This document shows positions 30,153-43,000 of a stretch of 55,350 nucleotides of DNA, one piece after another (the first letter of the stretch is position 1; every line of letters starts with the position of its first letter). The notes beneath the pieces were generated by a model. It was not told the DNA's origin, ran no database searches, and saw nothing but the letters and a program-made list of their open reading frames with translations. This stretch comes from an uncultured euryarchaeote (GTDB lineage: Archaea; Thermoplasmatota; Poseidoniia; Poseidoniales; Poseidoniaceae), in assembly GCA_937894115.1 (NCBI GenBank), contig CALBFP010000230.1:1-55350 (forward strand), in the 5' to 3' direction. A program made the position numbers and the translations under genes.

Positions 30153-31496
30153 TTAGTTGAGAATGGTTTGTTGCTGTTCTCCAAACACGTTCTGACCCAT
30201 TACGGATGGTACATCGAGTTGGTTTGAAAGTGCATGATGGAGTTTTACAATCGCTGCTTCGGGTGACGATGTAATGCCGTGACCAAGCAAACCAATTTCT
30301 TGTTGAATCCGTCCTTTTGAGTAAACGTTCATGTTGATTGGTCCGTGAATGCACTGGTTGACGATTAATACGGGGACTGCAAGGTTTTCAAGGGATGCTC
30401 GAAGTTCTGCATTCTGAGGGGCGTCATCGTTTGAATTCTCGATTGGTAAGTGACCCAAACCGGTACCATGGATGACCAATGCGTCGGCTTCGGAGGAAAC
30501 AGCATCCTCTATTTCACGCGCCGTAAGCCAAGGCCCAGCAACCATTTGTCGAACAACAATTGATTCATCATAGCGGTCGGCTTTGCTTGTGATCGGTCTT
30601 GGTGTTGTGTTTTTTCGAGCCTCTTCATAGTGTTGGCTCAGTTCGAGTTGATTGTGTTGATCTCCAATACGAACCGTGGCGAGTGGTGTTGTGTTGACAG
30701 GACGAAAGGCATCCCTTCGACTCGAGTGCAACTTCCGAACCCCTGTTGCGGCGTGAATTGAGCACGATCCATCGTCGCTCGTTGTGTGCATCGAGACGAC
30801 AACCGCATCGCTAAGCTGACCGGTTGGCGCAGGTCCTTCTGCTGACCATTTTACTGCTGCAATGAGGTTCTGTGCGGCGTCGGATGATGCTCGATCGCTC
30901 GATCGTTGGGATCCGACAAATGCGATGCGGCCGGGTGGATTTCCGCCCTGGCCGCACCAAGCAAAGGCCAAAGCAGAGGCAGTGATGTGAAGTGTATCGG
31001 TTCCGTGGGTGACAACAACGCCAACGCACCCCTCTTCGAACGCTTTTTCGGTGGCTTCGATAACAAGATTCCAATGAACAGGTCGAATATCCTCACTGAA
31101 CATATTTCCTATTTTATGGACCTCAAGGTTTGCAATTTTCAACAATTCAGGGACGTGTTCGAGCAATTCTGAAGGTTCAAACTGAGCGGTGACGGCTCCA
31201 GTTGTGTAATCAACTTTTGAAGCGATGGTTCCACCGGTGTGAATGATTCGTACTGTAGGGAGGTCTTGCGCATGTACTGGTTTGATTTCTTGAGTAGGAT
31301 TTGATGAATCTGGTTTTTGCGACGAAAGAATTTCTACTGCATCAAGCGGATGGCTTACATTGTATCCGTTTGCCAGTTTGATGGTAATGTGACCCTCAAT
31401 TGCTGGGGGCAAAACAACGCCTTCAATTTCCGTTTTTCCTTCGTGCGTCAAGATTCTAAGATGAACGTGATTACCTGCCTCAAGATCTTGTGCCAT
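30153..31496 (-). CDS. gatD: Glutamyl-tRNA(Gln) amidotransferase subunit D (archaeal L-asparaginase-like)
   Basis: VRIIHTGGTIASKVDYTTGAV, VVTHGTDTLHITASALAF, AFVGSQRSSDRASSDAAQNL; start at MAQDLEAGNHV, excluding the tRNA overlap. Confidence 0.92.
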   Translation of the reverse strand: MAQDLEAGNHVHLRILTHEGKTEIEGVVLPPAIEGHITIKLANGYNVSHPLDAVEILSSQKPDSSNPTQEIKPVHAQDLPTVRIIHTGGTIASKVDYTTGAVTAQFEPSELLEHVPELLKIANLEVHKIGNMFSEDIRPVHWNLVIEATEKAFEEGCVGVVVTHGTDTLHITASALAFAWCGQGGNPPGRIAFVGSQRSSDRASSDAAQNLIAAVKWSAEGPAPTGQLSDAVVVSMHTTSDDGSCSIHAATGVRKLHSSRRDAFRPVNTTPLATVRIGDQHNQLELSQHYEEARKNTTPRPITSKADRYDESIVVRQMVAGPWLTAREIEDAVSSEADALVIHGTGLGHLPIENSNDDAPQNAELRASLENLAVPVLIVNQCIHGPINMNVYSKGRIQQEIGLLGHGITSSPEAAIVKLHHALSNQLDVPSVMGQNVFGEQQQTILN

Positions 31497-31536
31497 GGTG
31501 CTCGGAATGGTTTCCAGCCCTTCAACAATGCGATGG

Positions 31537-31667
31537 TGGTGCCGGGAGCGGGGCTCGAACCCGCGACCTTCGGATGTCTCAGACACCACAAGGGGCTTTG
31601 CACGTCATACGATCGCCTTGAAGGCTGCCCTATGAGTCCGACGCGCTACCAACTACGCCACCCCGGC
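31537..31667 (-). tRNA. tRNA-Met (anticodon CAT, probably elongator) with a 55-nt intron at 37/38; CCA encoded
   Basis: Acceptor GCCGGGG/TCCCGGC-A-CCA; anticodon arm TCGGA-CTCATA^intron^A-TCCGA; T arm GCGGG-TTCGAGC-CCCGC; intron 31576..31630. Confidence 0.9.
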
Positions 31668-31763
31668 CTATCTTCGCCTGCAAAATCCCCCATTTGAAGA
31701 ATGCGGGTTCAATGCGTGAAAATCAACCGCATCCTTCATTCACTCTCACACGTCCGGAGGGGT

Positions 31764-32678
31764 ATGGTCGACCTCTCGACGGCGATGACTGCGGCTCAAG
31801 CAGAGCGTCGCTCTCGTACGCAGGGCGATGACCGAGAAAAAAAGGTACGTCGAACAGGTCGAAACCTTGGAATTGAACCGTTTGATCCTGTAAAACACGT
31901 CCAAAAAGAGAAAGCGGACACTGCTTCGATGTGGCTCGTGCTGGGATTCTCGTTAACCGTCACACTGCTTATGCGCTATGTTTTGATGGGTTCGACGGAT
32001 CCTGACAATTCGAAAATTTTGTACATCCTTCCATTGACATGTATCTTCCTTATACCGACCCTACACCGCACTGTTATGCCAGAACGATTTGTCGAACACT
32101 ATGGTGGCGGTACGTGGTTCAAATCTGCCTTCTTGCACACATTCACATTCCTTGCATTGTCGTTCCTTCTCGTTAACCCACCGTTTGGCGACATTGCGGC
32201 TCCCGAACTGGCAAGCAAATGGACCGTCGTTACTGATGACGGTGAAGACATAACCTATCCCGAAGACATGGCTACATCGGGTTCGACACTGACATGGTTC
32301 ACGGATGGCTCGCCGGTTCTTGCAGGGGATGCATGGCTGTTGTTTGGTTTGATGGACAACGTCAATTCAGACGGTGCAGTCGTTGAGGTCACCAGAGAAT
32401 ATCAAGCCAACGTTACCGTTTTGGAAGAGAACGTCTCGTATTGGTTAAACGAATTTGAGCGGATTCAAAACGGGACAGTGCATGACCCTTCAAACAATTC
32501 TGTGCCTGATTTGACCCCACACGGTGAATTGGACCAGCCTTTCTCCATCCATCTCGGAACGAATTTAGGCGAAGGGACGCACAAGATTACTGTAATCATT
32601 ACCGAACAAGGTGACCCGTGGGAAAACGTCCAATCCTACACGTGGAATCTTGTCGTTACGAGCGAAGTTGCGGCTTAG
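31764..32678 (+). CDS. Hypothetical membrane protein with extracellular C-terminal beta domain
   Basis: TM segments (SMWLVLGFSLTVTLLMRYVL; ILYILPLTCIFLIPTL; FLHTFTFLALSFLLV) then Ig-like sequence; ORF opens at 31701, likely start MVDLSTAM. Confidence 0.65.
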   Translation: MVDLSTAMTAAQAERRSRTQGDDREKKVRRTGRNLGIEPFDPVKHVQKEKADTASMWLVLGFSLTVTLLMRYVLMGSTDPDNSKILYILPLTCIFLIPTLHRTVMPERFVEHYGGGTWFKSAFLHTFTFLALSFLLVNPPFGDIAAPELASKWTVVTDDGEDITYPEDMATSGSTLTWFTDGSPVLAGDAWLLFGLMDNVNSDGAVVEVTREYQANVTVLEENVSYWLNEFERIQNGTVHDPSNNSVPDLTPHGELDQPFSIHLGTNLGEGTHKITVIITEQGDPWENVQSYTWNLVVTSEVAA

Positions 32679-32941
32679 GACAACAAGTCTGAATGTTGTT
32701 TCAATATGCGATCGAGTACAGAATCGATTTTTGCAGACATGCGCAGTTCGGCGGTTTTTTGGTTGAGTTGTTCCATTCTGTAACCACGAATCAAACCGGC
32801 TAGCGGCGTCCATGACAACAAATCGAGTAAGACATCAAATCCTTGTTTCATGAACCTGCGAAACGTGAAGTCAATACCACGTTGTTGGAGAGACTCTTTG
32901 CAAAGTGAAAGTGAATTATTGACCTCGCAGCATCGAGACAA
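32675..32941 (-). CDS. Small hypothetical protein downstream of rfcS
   Basis: 88-aa ORF overlapping the rfcS 3' end by 26 bp; no recognised domain. Confidence 0.45.
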   Translation of the reverse strand: MSRCCEVNNSLSLCKESLQQRGIDFTFRRFMKQGFDVLLDLLSWTPLAGLIRGYRMEQLNQKTAELRMSAKIDSVLDRILKQHSDLLS

Positions 32942-33875
32942 GTTTTGCAGTCATAGCATCGAGTTGTATACGTTCGCCCCCTCCTTCAACGAGTCGATAA
33001 TCAACATCCGCCATTATCTCGGTGAGCTCGAGTTTGTCCATCTCAGAAATGAAATCGACGTTGTACAACTCGCGATGAAGTTGTCCGACAAAATCAGTTC
33101 CAGCCAACCCATATTTGTTGAGGAGTTCCTGCAGTCTTCTTCGAGCCGCATGAAAGCCATCGTCTTTGCAAGCCATGATGTACTGATGAAGTGCTTCAGG
33201 AGGAGCGGTTGCTGATGTTTCGTAGACAATGGATCGAGTAATCGTGTCGCTGATTGCGGCAGAAACCTGTAAAGCTGTGATGGCTCTTCTCAGGTCTCCT
33301 TGTGCAATTTTTGCCAGTGCTTCAGCAGCGTCATCGTCGAGGGATACACCCTCTTGCGTCGCTACGTGCTTGACTTGATCGAGAACTTCGGAATCAGCCA
33401 AAGGTCGAAATCGAAACACTGCGCAACGGGACTGTATGGGTTCGATAACTTTCGATGAATAGTTGCATGAAAGGATGAAGCGGCAGGTCTCAGCGTATTG
33501 TTCCATAATCCGACGCAGTGCTCCTTGAGCATCGTTGGTGAGTGCATCGGACTCATCGAGAAAAATAATCTTGAATTTGGCCTCCCCGTACGGCTGGGTC
33601 CGGGCGAATTGTTTGACTTTTGATCGGATTTTATCCAATCCTCTTTCATCGGATGCATTCATTTCGAGTAGGTTGTCTCGATACTGCTCTCCAAAGACGT
33701 CTTTTGTCAATGCCATAGCAGCTGTCGTCTTGCCGGTACCTGGTGGACCTGCGAAGAGAAGGTGAGGGAATTCTTTGTGTTCAGCGTACACAGTCAAGCG
33801 ATTCACAACAGAGGCTTGACCTCGTATTTCGACGACACTTTGGGGGCGATGTCGCTCGACCCAGAGTTCGCTCAT
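32916..33875 (-). CDS. rfcS: Replication factor C small subunit
   Basis: LLFAGPPGTGKTTAAMAL, IIFLDESDALTNDAQGALRRIMEQY, RFILSCNYSSKVIEPIQSRCAVFRF; start at MSELWVERHRPQ. Confidence 0.95.
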   Translation of the reverse strand: MSELWVERHRPQSVVEIRGQASVVNRLTVYAEHKEFPHLLFAGPPGTGKTTAAMALTKDVFGEQYRDNLLEMNASDERGLDKIRSKVKQFARTQPYGEAKFKIIFLDESDALTNDAQGALRRIMEQYAETCRFILSCNYSSKVIEPIQSRCAVFRFRPLADSEVLDQVKHVATQEGVSLDDDAAEALAKIAQGDLRRAITALQVSAAISDTITRSIVYETSATAPPEALHQYIMACKDDGFHAARRRLQELLNKYGLAGTDFVGQLHRELYNVDFISEMDKLELTEIMADVDYRLVEGGGERIQLDAMTAKLVSMLRGQ

Positions 33876-33933
33876 GAGAGGCTTGAATAGGCGAGCCTCC
33901 TTCAACATTCGGTTCGGTCATGTTCGAACTTAA

Positions 33934-33963
33934 CGGCGCCCCCCTTTAGGGGGGCGTACGCCG
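33934..33963. other. Strong GC hairpin in the divergent rfcS / giant-gene intergenic region
   Basis: CGG-CGCCCCCC-TTTA-GGGGGGCG-(TACG)-CCG: 8-bp perfect stem, 4-nt loop, 3 further bp beyond a bulge. Confidence 0.55.
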
Positions 33964-34004
33964 AATCAGTCATAACCTCTCACGCCTTAGGTCGAACGAG
34001 CGCC

Positions 34005-37000
34005 ATGAAAAACAGCACCACAAATCGAAATGTCTTCACCGCAGTGACGCTAATTTTGATGTTCCTATTAGCCGATGTCTTCGTACCATCAGCATTCCCT
34101 GCCCCTGAACATCTTGAGGAAGAACCATCGGTTCAACATGTCATATCCACAACCAATCCCAGTTTGGACACCTACATCGATTCTGATTATCCGAACGACG
34201 ATTACGCCGGTGAAGATACAGGGCTGCTCGGCGTATCGGGTACGAGTGAGGGGCGTATCCTTCTTTCCTTCCCGCTCAACTTTGCACACACAGACACGAT
34301 TCATTCTGCGCGTCTTGACCTCGTATGCACAAACAGCGGGCCAACTAACGGATTGGCGGTATACCCTGCATCGACCTCTCTCTCATGGGACGAAAACGCA
34401 ACATGGAACTCACGCGACGGTACCATGCTGTGGGGTGAGCCGGGTGTTGGGGAAAGCACCGATCGCTCAGATTGGGAGCCCCCCATTGTAACCGCACCTC
34501 TAGGGCCTACTGGAGGATCCTCCAGTGTTCAACTGAACGTAACGGCTCTCACTCAAGTTGCGGTTGCTTCAAACGCCACCGCATTGGGGTTGGTGGTTGC
34601 CGCACAGGATTCTCAATACGATTGTGCGATGAACGAAACGTTGAATGTTGCCGATAAACCATCACTTCGTATTGATTCTTCATCAACGGTATCTGGAAGC
34701 GGAGGACTCATCACACCGAATTTTGTTGCAGATGCCGCCCCACTCATGACCGGCGATTTCCTTCTTACAGCAGACCTCACGCCAAGCATGACATGGTCTG
34801 GTTTCTCCGGTACCTTCGCCGAAGTACAACTCTCGTTGAGTGAAGAATTTAAGGACGCACAAGACAATTACGCTTGGCTTTACAATTCCGATGTTCACTC
34901 GTCAATTTTTACCTTGTCAGGTGCAACCGGTTCATTGGATATACCATCATCGGATGCCTTTGAGAACGGAACCTACATGCATTATCGAATGCGTTCGATG
35001 GACTCAACAGGCACGCTCGGATCGTGGGAAACGGGTTCGTTCTTCCTCCCCTCCCACGACGTTGTCGATAACGGAGATGGAACCGCATCAATCGCCATTG
35101 ATGTGGATGATCTTTCATCCGAACTCCCCTTCATCGAAGATGCATATGCTGACGAGACCAGCAAGAATACAAATTACGGTTCTTCCACAACATTGGAGGC
35201 CGAACTGTCCTCAAACAAGGAGAAGATTCCCCACTTCCGATTGGTGTTCGATGCGATAGGTATGCATTCCAACGCAACAATCCTTGATGCTTCATTGAAC
35301 CTCACCCGCTCCACTTCAAGCGGTTCAGCAACATTGGCGTTGCATGAAATGGACAACGATGGATCGTGGTATGAGGATGAACTCACGTGGCTGCGGAAGA
35401 AAACCAATCAATGGTGGCGAGACGGAGGCCGAGGATTGCTGAGTTATTCGACCGATTCTGGCGTAATGGGTTCCCAGGTCAGTGATGACTTTTCGTTTGA
35501 TTTAACCTCAGTACTGCAGCAACATCTCGACCAAGGAAACACCGGTTTCATAGATCTCGCAATGACAACACGTTCACAAAACGGTGCATATTCTGCGAAT
35601 GCTGGCGTTGATTCCGTAACCTTCCATTCGTCGGATGCAAACAACCAAGCGGATAAACCGTACCTCTACATCCAATACGATTGGTCCACACCGGTGACAA
35701 CAGCACCGGATTTGACCTCGCCATGGGACGGTGAAACCCTCTGGAATCAAACGGGTCACAACTTCACTGGCAACACGACTCCTGCACTGAAGTGGTCGTC
35801 ATCAACATCATCGTCGTACGATATGATTTTTGAACTTTCAACCGATTCACTGTTCCATGACCGAGTGGTCCGATTTGACACTCGTGTGGACAACGACTTT
35901 GCTCCGGTTGACGGTCAACTCGTTTTTGATGGCACTGAAAGCCTCGAAGCAGGTCACATGTACAACTGGCGAATGTTGCACGTTGATTCCAACGACCGTC
36001 ACGGGGAATGGTCCTATTCCTCGTTCCTCATCAGTTCGATAAACTCAACATGGCTTGGCGGAGACCGTTACGAATTCCGTCTCAAGCAAGGGAATGCGAG
36101 TTCAGATGGGCTCCATCCTGCATGTGCTGATACGTACATCGACTCTGGAATGCCCAGTTCAAATTACGGTTCAGAAACGGAGCTCCAAGTTTCCTACAAT
36201 ACGATTCCTTCTGAGACGACTGTGTTGTTTGGATGCGACCTATCAACCACATTCCTCCCATCGGGTTATGCTGTAGAATCTGCAAACCTCGAGTTATATC
36301 TTAGTGATTTCCCGTTCGGTACACCGGTTGTCGGAGCATGGGAAAACACACAACACGGTTGGACTGAAGACGGTGCAACATGGGCGACTTACGATGGAAC
36401 CAACACATGGAACAGCGTTGGAGCCAAGGGAAGCGAACGCTCTTCCCTCCTTGATTCGGTGAGCATTGGGACAGGGTACACCTCAACCTCATCAGCGAAC
36501 TGGAACGTAACGCTTGCTGTGCAAAATGCGATGCGTAACAACCACTCTGCAGATTTCATTCTTGGAATTGTTGGTGCAGGCAGTGGTCAAATTCGTGACG
36601 TTTTGTTCCATCCTGGTTCCGCTGCGGACGCCAAGCGACCGGAACTTTCCTTTGTCTACGTCCCAGGTTCTAATGCAATTCCAGTCGAGCCTGTTCCAGT
36701 TCTTCCTCTCAATGGAACATGGAGCGTTGCCTCAGGCATCAACCCCGAACCGGTTCTCCGTCCAAACATGAGTTGGACTCATACGTCTGGTGTCGGAGTA
36801 AGTGGCTATGCAGTGCAAATGGATACGGTCGACACATTCGACAGCAACGACATGAGCATAGAGACCTCATGGTCCAATTCCGGATTTGATCTTGCAAACA
36901 ATGCATTTACGCCGACGAGCGACTTGGACGCTGGTAAGACGTGGTATTGGCGTGTTCGTGCAGTCTCAACGACCAATCAACTAGGAAATTGGTCCGAAAC

Positions 37001-40000
37001 CTTCCATTTCAATCTCCCGTCTTTGGTCACTTGGAATCTTTCTTCAACAAGTGCAGCAATTGAGGTTCGACATCATGAGGCGATGCCCGATCTCCAACTA
37101 CCGCACTTCATTGATACATGGGTTGCGCAGAGCGGGGTTGAAGGACAACAAAACCATTCCAGCTCAACCGACCTCAAGGTCGGAGAATTGGGCAGCGGTT
37201 ATCATGCCAGCGCTCTTTTGAAAATACCCTTGAATCAACTTCCAACGCCGAGCAACGCAAGAGTTACGAACGCTGAATTGTCGATGTGGGCTCAATCCGG
37301 TTCGGATACCAATGCACAAGTTGCGGTTCGCCCCGTGTTGCAACAATGGACCACGGCTGTCAACAATTCAAGCTATGATGGTCTCAACAACTGGAACGCC
37401 GACGGTGGTCGAGGTATTGGATCTGATGTGGGTTCATTGAGCGATTTGAGCGCATCCGTTTCCGCTGATTGGATGGACTGGGATGTCACTGAATTGGTTC
37501 AAGCAGCTCTCGCCAACGGTGACTCCTATCTTTCGATTGCGCTGATGACCAGCGACGCTTCCAACGCTCTTGTTACGTTCACCAGCACAGACGGACTTGC
37601 CACCCAACGACCTTGGTTGAACCTTACATGGACTGAAGGCTCATCTCCAATCCCTACAGTTGCAGCAAGCAATGTACTACCTGCAGATGGCACCATCGCA
37701 TGGGATTTGAGCGGACACGTTCCAGAACCTTTGACCCGCCCTGTCATGACTTGGAGCCATTCAAACGCCGCCAACATTGACGATTGGAAGGTTTTCATTC
37801 AAAACGACGACTCGGATATCATGCAAGGCTTTACTGTCTACGATTCAAGGGCAGATCCTGCCTTGTTCGATTTGCAAAACCTTTCGTTCCAGCCATCGAG
37901 CGACCTTTCGACCAACCAAAGCATTCGTTGGTTCGTTCAGGCCGTGAACAACAGCATGCTCGGCCCTCGCTCGACGAGTTCTCTCTTCCACATTCCGCAC
38001 GACATTGGAAACGAAATCAACAACACATTGGGTTACATCAACGTCTCAGAAGGAGGCTTCCTTCCGGACTACAACGAACCGTCCGGTTTCATAACGGATA
38101 CGACAATCGATTCAAGCGCACCAACTTCCAACCTTTTCAATTCCGACACGCTTAGTGTTGGACGCTCAGCTATCAGCGGCGGTCAATCCCAACGCTCGTC
38201 GTTCATTGTATCCGTCGATTTGACCAAACTCCCAATCAACGGAAGTTATGAGATTATGAATGCCTTCTTTACACTGCACACAAAATCCACAAGTTATGGA
38301 GAGGTCTATTGGAGTGCATCTGCACTCAATACCGCTTTTGATGGTGACGCCAACTGGAACAATGCCACCAATTCAACTCAGTGGAACGCACCTGGTGCCT
38401 ACCACTCAACGGATACGGACATACCCATGCTGGGTAAAAGTCTCATTGATTCCAGCAGTACCGCACAAATCGGGGATATTACGTGGATGCTTCAACAAGC
38501 CCTTGCTGGTGGTTCAACCAGTTTGGATTTCCTCATTCAGGCTGAAGAAAACGACAGCAGTGTCGATGGCCGAGTTGATATGTATTCAAGCAACGAAGCC
38601 AGTGCAGACCTGCGTCCATCCCTCAACATTACCTTCCGAATGACGAACCCGTACGTCGACCCAAGTCCAACAGGTTTGCTACCGGTTGACGGAGCAACGC
38701 TGTGGAATACATCAGCGCCAAGACCAACAGGTACCGACGATCTCAACACCTCTTGGACCCCTCCATCTTCTAACTTTACTGGATACGTCCTATGCGGAGC
38801 ATCGGACGCACGGATGGTCTACGATTTGAGTTGTGTCAACACTGCGGATTCAGCTGGTTTGATCGATGCAGAAGTAACCTGGGATCCAACAACCACAACA
38901 CTGAACTTTGGCGACATCGGTTCCGGCGATCATTGGAATTTCTGGAGGGTTCTTTCATTCCAAGACATAAATGCAGGACAATATGCTAGAATTGGAGAAT
39001 GGTCGCAAGTCAACAAATTCCGGATACCCGATGCGCAAGGTTCGGACGACGGGGCAGGAAACCACACCGTGAATCTCTCGAGTGGTTCCATCTTTGCGGA
39101 AACTGGGTTGTTGCCGGGTGCTCCAGATACATACACCGTATCTTCTGCATTAAACACCAACTATGGTGGTAGTTCGACGCTCAAATTGGGTGTAAGTTCC
39201 TCGGGTGATAATGAAATCTACATTGAATTCGACCTGTCCCAGATGCCATGGCCATCTGCCATGACGCCGACATCGACGATGCTTCAACTGTATCGAACAC
39301 AGGTTGCTGGTGTCACACCGCTAACAGTGAGCGCACATGCGTGTTCAACGTTCAACGAGGCAAGTGTAACAGCGCTGCAACCTCCGACCTGCAGTACAGC
39401 AGAAATCACGCGTTCCACACTTGCGGTTACACCTCCATCTGGTTGGCTTGAGTGGGACATAACTTCTCTTGCTCAATCCAACATCGCAAGTGGAAACCTG
39501 ACCATGACCATCAAACTCACTGTTGTTGGTACGGGAGCAAGTCTCCACACCTTTGCATCCGGTGAACACCCGACAGATTCCTGGCGACCGACGTTGCGAA
39601 TGGATTACGTTGACAATGTCGCAGGCATCGTTCCTCCTGCCCAACCCGCCCTCCTTTCACCTTTGGATGGAGCAATTTTGTACAACACGACAACAACTTT
39701 GCTTGAATCACTTGACAAGCCAGTGCTCAATTGGAATACCGTATCTGGAGCGACCGGTTACATTGTAACGATTCGAAACGCATCGGGACAATATACCTTC
39801 AAATCGGCAACCTCAAACCAAATTTCAGGCACGAGTTTCACCTTTGCGAATGCTGTTGCTCCGGGATCAACATTTGAATGGTGGGTACAAGCAGTCAACG
39901 GTTCCATACCCGGCCCTTCCTCTTCCCGTTGGGTTGTTGGAATGGGTGACCCTCAAACCACCGATAACTTCGATCACACGTGGACGTACAAATTCCAGAC

Positions 40001-43000
40001 GGGCAACGAAATCGATGAATTGGCGCACACGAATGTGCAAGATACCTCCATTTACAGCGGATTGACCGAGACCAATCTCGATGGCGGTGCCAACACCGTT
40101 GGCCTCGACCCCAGTCAGGATGAGTACCGATTGTTGGTCAATGTTGACTTTGGTCAAATTCCATTCAATCCGAGCATGAACGTTCATTCCGTTTCTTACG
40201 GCATGTATCTCCAAGATTTGGAGTACGGATCGGGTGCAACGGGAATGACCTTCACAGTCCATCGCATGCTATCCACAGGTTGGTCTGAAACGACTGCGAC
40301 CTGGAACGGCACCGGCAGTACGACCTGGAATGCGCCGGGTCTGCAAGCAGGTGTTGATTACAACTCGACGCCACTGGATACTGTGTTCATCAGCAATTCA
40401 CAGGTTACAGATTCATGGATTTACTTCAATTTAGGACATCGAATGCTGTACATTGACGGTGTCCACAGTTGGGTGATTATCGGAACACCAACACAAGGTT
40501 GGATGCAAGCCGAATTTGCCGATAACAGCGAATCAAATGCTGCAGTTCGTCCTTTGCTAATGATGAATTACACCGATATTGATTCCATTACGATTTCACC
40601 TACGGCGACTTCTGTCAATGCCGATTCGACGGTTCAGTTTAGTGCTTCGACCGCTGATTACAACGGATTGGTAGCCAGTGTCCCCATCGTTTGGAGTGTG
40701 AGCAGTGGCACAATCGATTCGACCGGATTGTATTCGCCGACACTTGTTGGAACGCACACCATCACTGCGTGTTATGGTGTGATTTGCGAGGACGAGTTGG
40801 TAACCGTAACACCTGGAGCACCTATCGACCTAAGCGTTTCACCACTTACAGCAACAATAACTTCCGATGAAACGTTGCAAATAACTGCAAACGTTGTTGA
40901 CCAGCATGGAAACAGCGTACCCGGTCAAAGCATCACGTTCACACCAAGCAATGGAACGATGGGTGGAACCTTCGGCGACGTTTTCCAGCCATACGCCGTT
41001 GGTGGACAAACCGTGACGGTCACATGGGGTTCGAAGTCGGTCGTCGTCAACGTACTTGTCGAATTGGGTGCTCCAACAAGCATTGAATTGACGGGTTGTG
41101 ATGGAGTAGTTCCAGCTGGAACCGAATGTGAAATCACAACGACACTGTACGACCAATTTGGAAACGTTATCCCACTCAGTGAAGCAGGGGCACTGTCGTA
41201 CTCCGTCAACGATGGATTGTACAGTGAGGCAACAAACATGTACTTTGCAAACACCGTTGGAACCTGGCAATTGTCGCTAACTTCGGCAATCGGCTTGGTT
41301 GATTCAATTGCAATTCAAACGGGGCATGGTCAAATGGCAGCGCTTGAGATTACACCATCCGCATGGGACATCACTGCAGACGATGTTGTCTTCCTCAACA
41401 CAACACGGATCGACGTACAAGGTAACCGTTTGCCGGTGACCCTTCCGCTTGAAAATTGGACATCCATTTCTGATGGTGCGTTAAACATCACCCTCGATCA
41501 TCCTGTTCAATGGATACCAAACGGTTTGGGTGGCCGTGCAATAACCGCACAGTACGAGACTATCTTCCAATCCATAACGATCAACGTCACAAAAGGTGTC
41601 ATGGTCGATATGGTGCTCATTGTTGATTCCGCAGATGCCGACGGCATGACGTATTCCATCACAGCAGATGAAACCCTTGTGGTGAAAGCAAAGGCCAGTG
41701 ATGGAAAAGGAAATCGATGGACCATCGATGTCAACTGGACGATTGCGCATCCCGATTGGCAGGACCAATCGGTCTTGTTGTACATGCTTTCGGATGAGAC
41801 CGAGTTCATGCCGGTTTTGGCATCGACAACCGCTTACGTCATGCGAGCGGAATACACTTTCGATGGACAATTGTTCAGTGAAGTGGTCAATGTAGAGGTC
41901 TCTGAGGGAATCATTCAGGTCTTTACGATGAACACAATAGCATCCAATGGCGATACTGGGTCTGTTTACAACATCAGCGCTGACCACTCAATTGACTTCT
42001 CGGTCGCCTTAAGTGATGGTGATTTGAACCCGCTTGATTCCAGTGCCCTTACATGGTTGTTTGAGGATCTTGATACAGGCGATGTTACCGACGTGACGAC
42101 TGAATTTGTCTCCGATGGCTATCAATGGGAGGCAACCACAGTTGGCAATTACCGGATGCTTGCGTTTGTTCTGAACGCAGAAGGCTTCAACTACACGCGT
42201 TCGGTTGACATTTCAGTGTACCACGGTGTCGCCGTTTCCCTTGAGCATGAACTCGAAACCTTCGATGAGGATGCCGGTGAAAAAATCGACATCACCATTA
42301 CAGGCACCGATAGCGACGGAAACACATTCCCACAAGACGTCGAGTGGATTGAGGACGGTTCAACATCCGATCGCGTTATTCCTAAATCGGTCAAGGGTGC
42401 CTACACATACCAAGCATCTGCTGCCGGTACACACGCAATGGAATACTCAACGAATGCTGTCTCAAACGGCTTTGAGTTGAAAATTTCACCCCAAATGATC
42501 GTTGATTTTATCGAGGTGAATCTGTCAGCAGAAACCGTTGACCAACAAGCTTCGATCGATGTAACAGTACGAGCATTCGATCGCTACGCCAATGAGATTC
42601 CCGTTCCGAGCAGTGCACGTGTAGATTCTACTGGACGTGGTACTGTCAAGAGCACGGGCCAAGGTACGTGGAAAGTGACGACTCTGGAAAGCGGTCCACA
42701 AACCATTACAGTATCAGCGGGTCAAGTAAGTGAAGATTATCAAATCGAGGTAACGGGAACGATTGGTGGTTTCTTTGCTGCTGGTGGTGCCTTGTATTAC
42801 ATTGGAGCAGTACTTCTTGGTCTGATAGTTGCTGTCCTCTTGGTACTGTTGTTCATGGCCTTCCGATCTGGCGATGATGATGACTGGGATGATGATTATG
42901 AGGACGAAGATGATGACGATGAGTCACCATCTGCACGCGGTCCGTCTGGACCAGCACCGGGTCCATCGGGCCCAGCGCCCGGTTCAGGACCTTCAGGTCC

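Noticed and set aside
30145-30354. 70-residue N-terminal extension of the carboxyltransferase ORF
   Set aside because: It overlaps the 3' end of gatD on the same strand and lacks similarity to the family; start placed at 30144.
31497-31589. N-terminal extension of the GatD ORF (MVSETSEGRGFEPRSRHHHRIVEGLETIPST)
   Set aside because: It overlaps the tRNA-Met exon 2; the conserved protein starts at MAQDLEAGNHV (31496).
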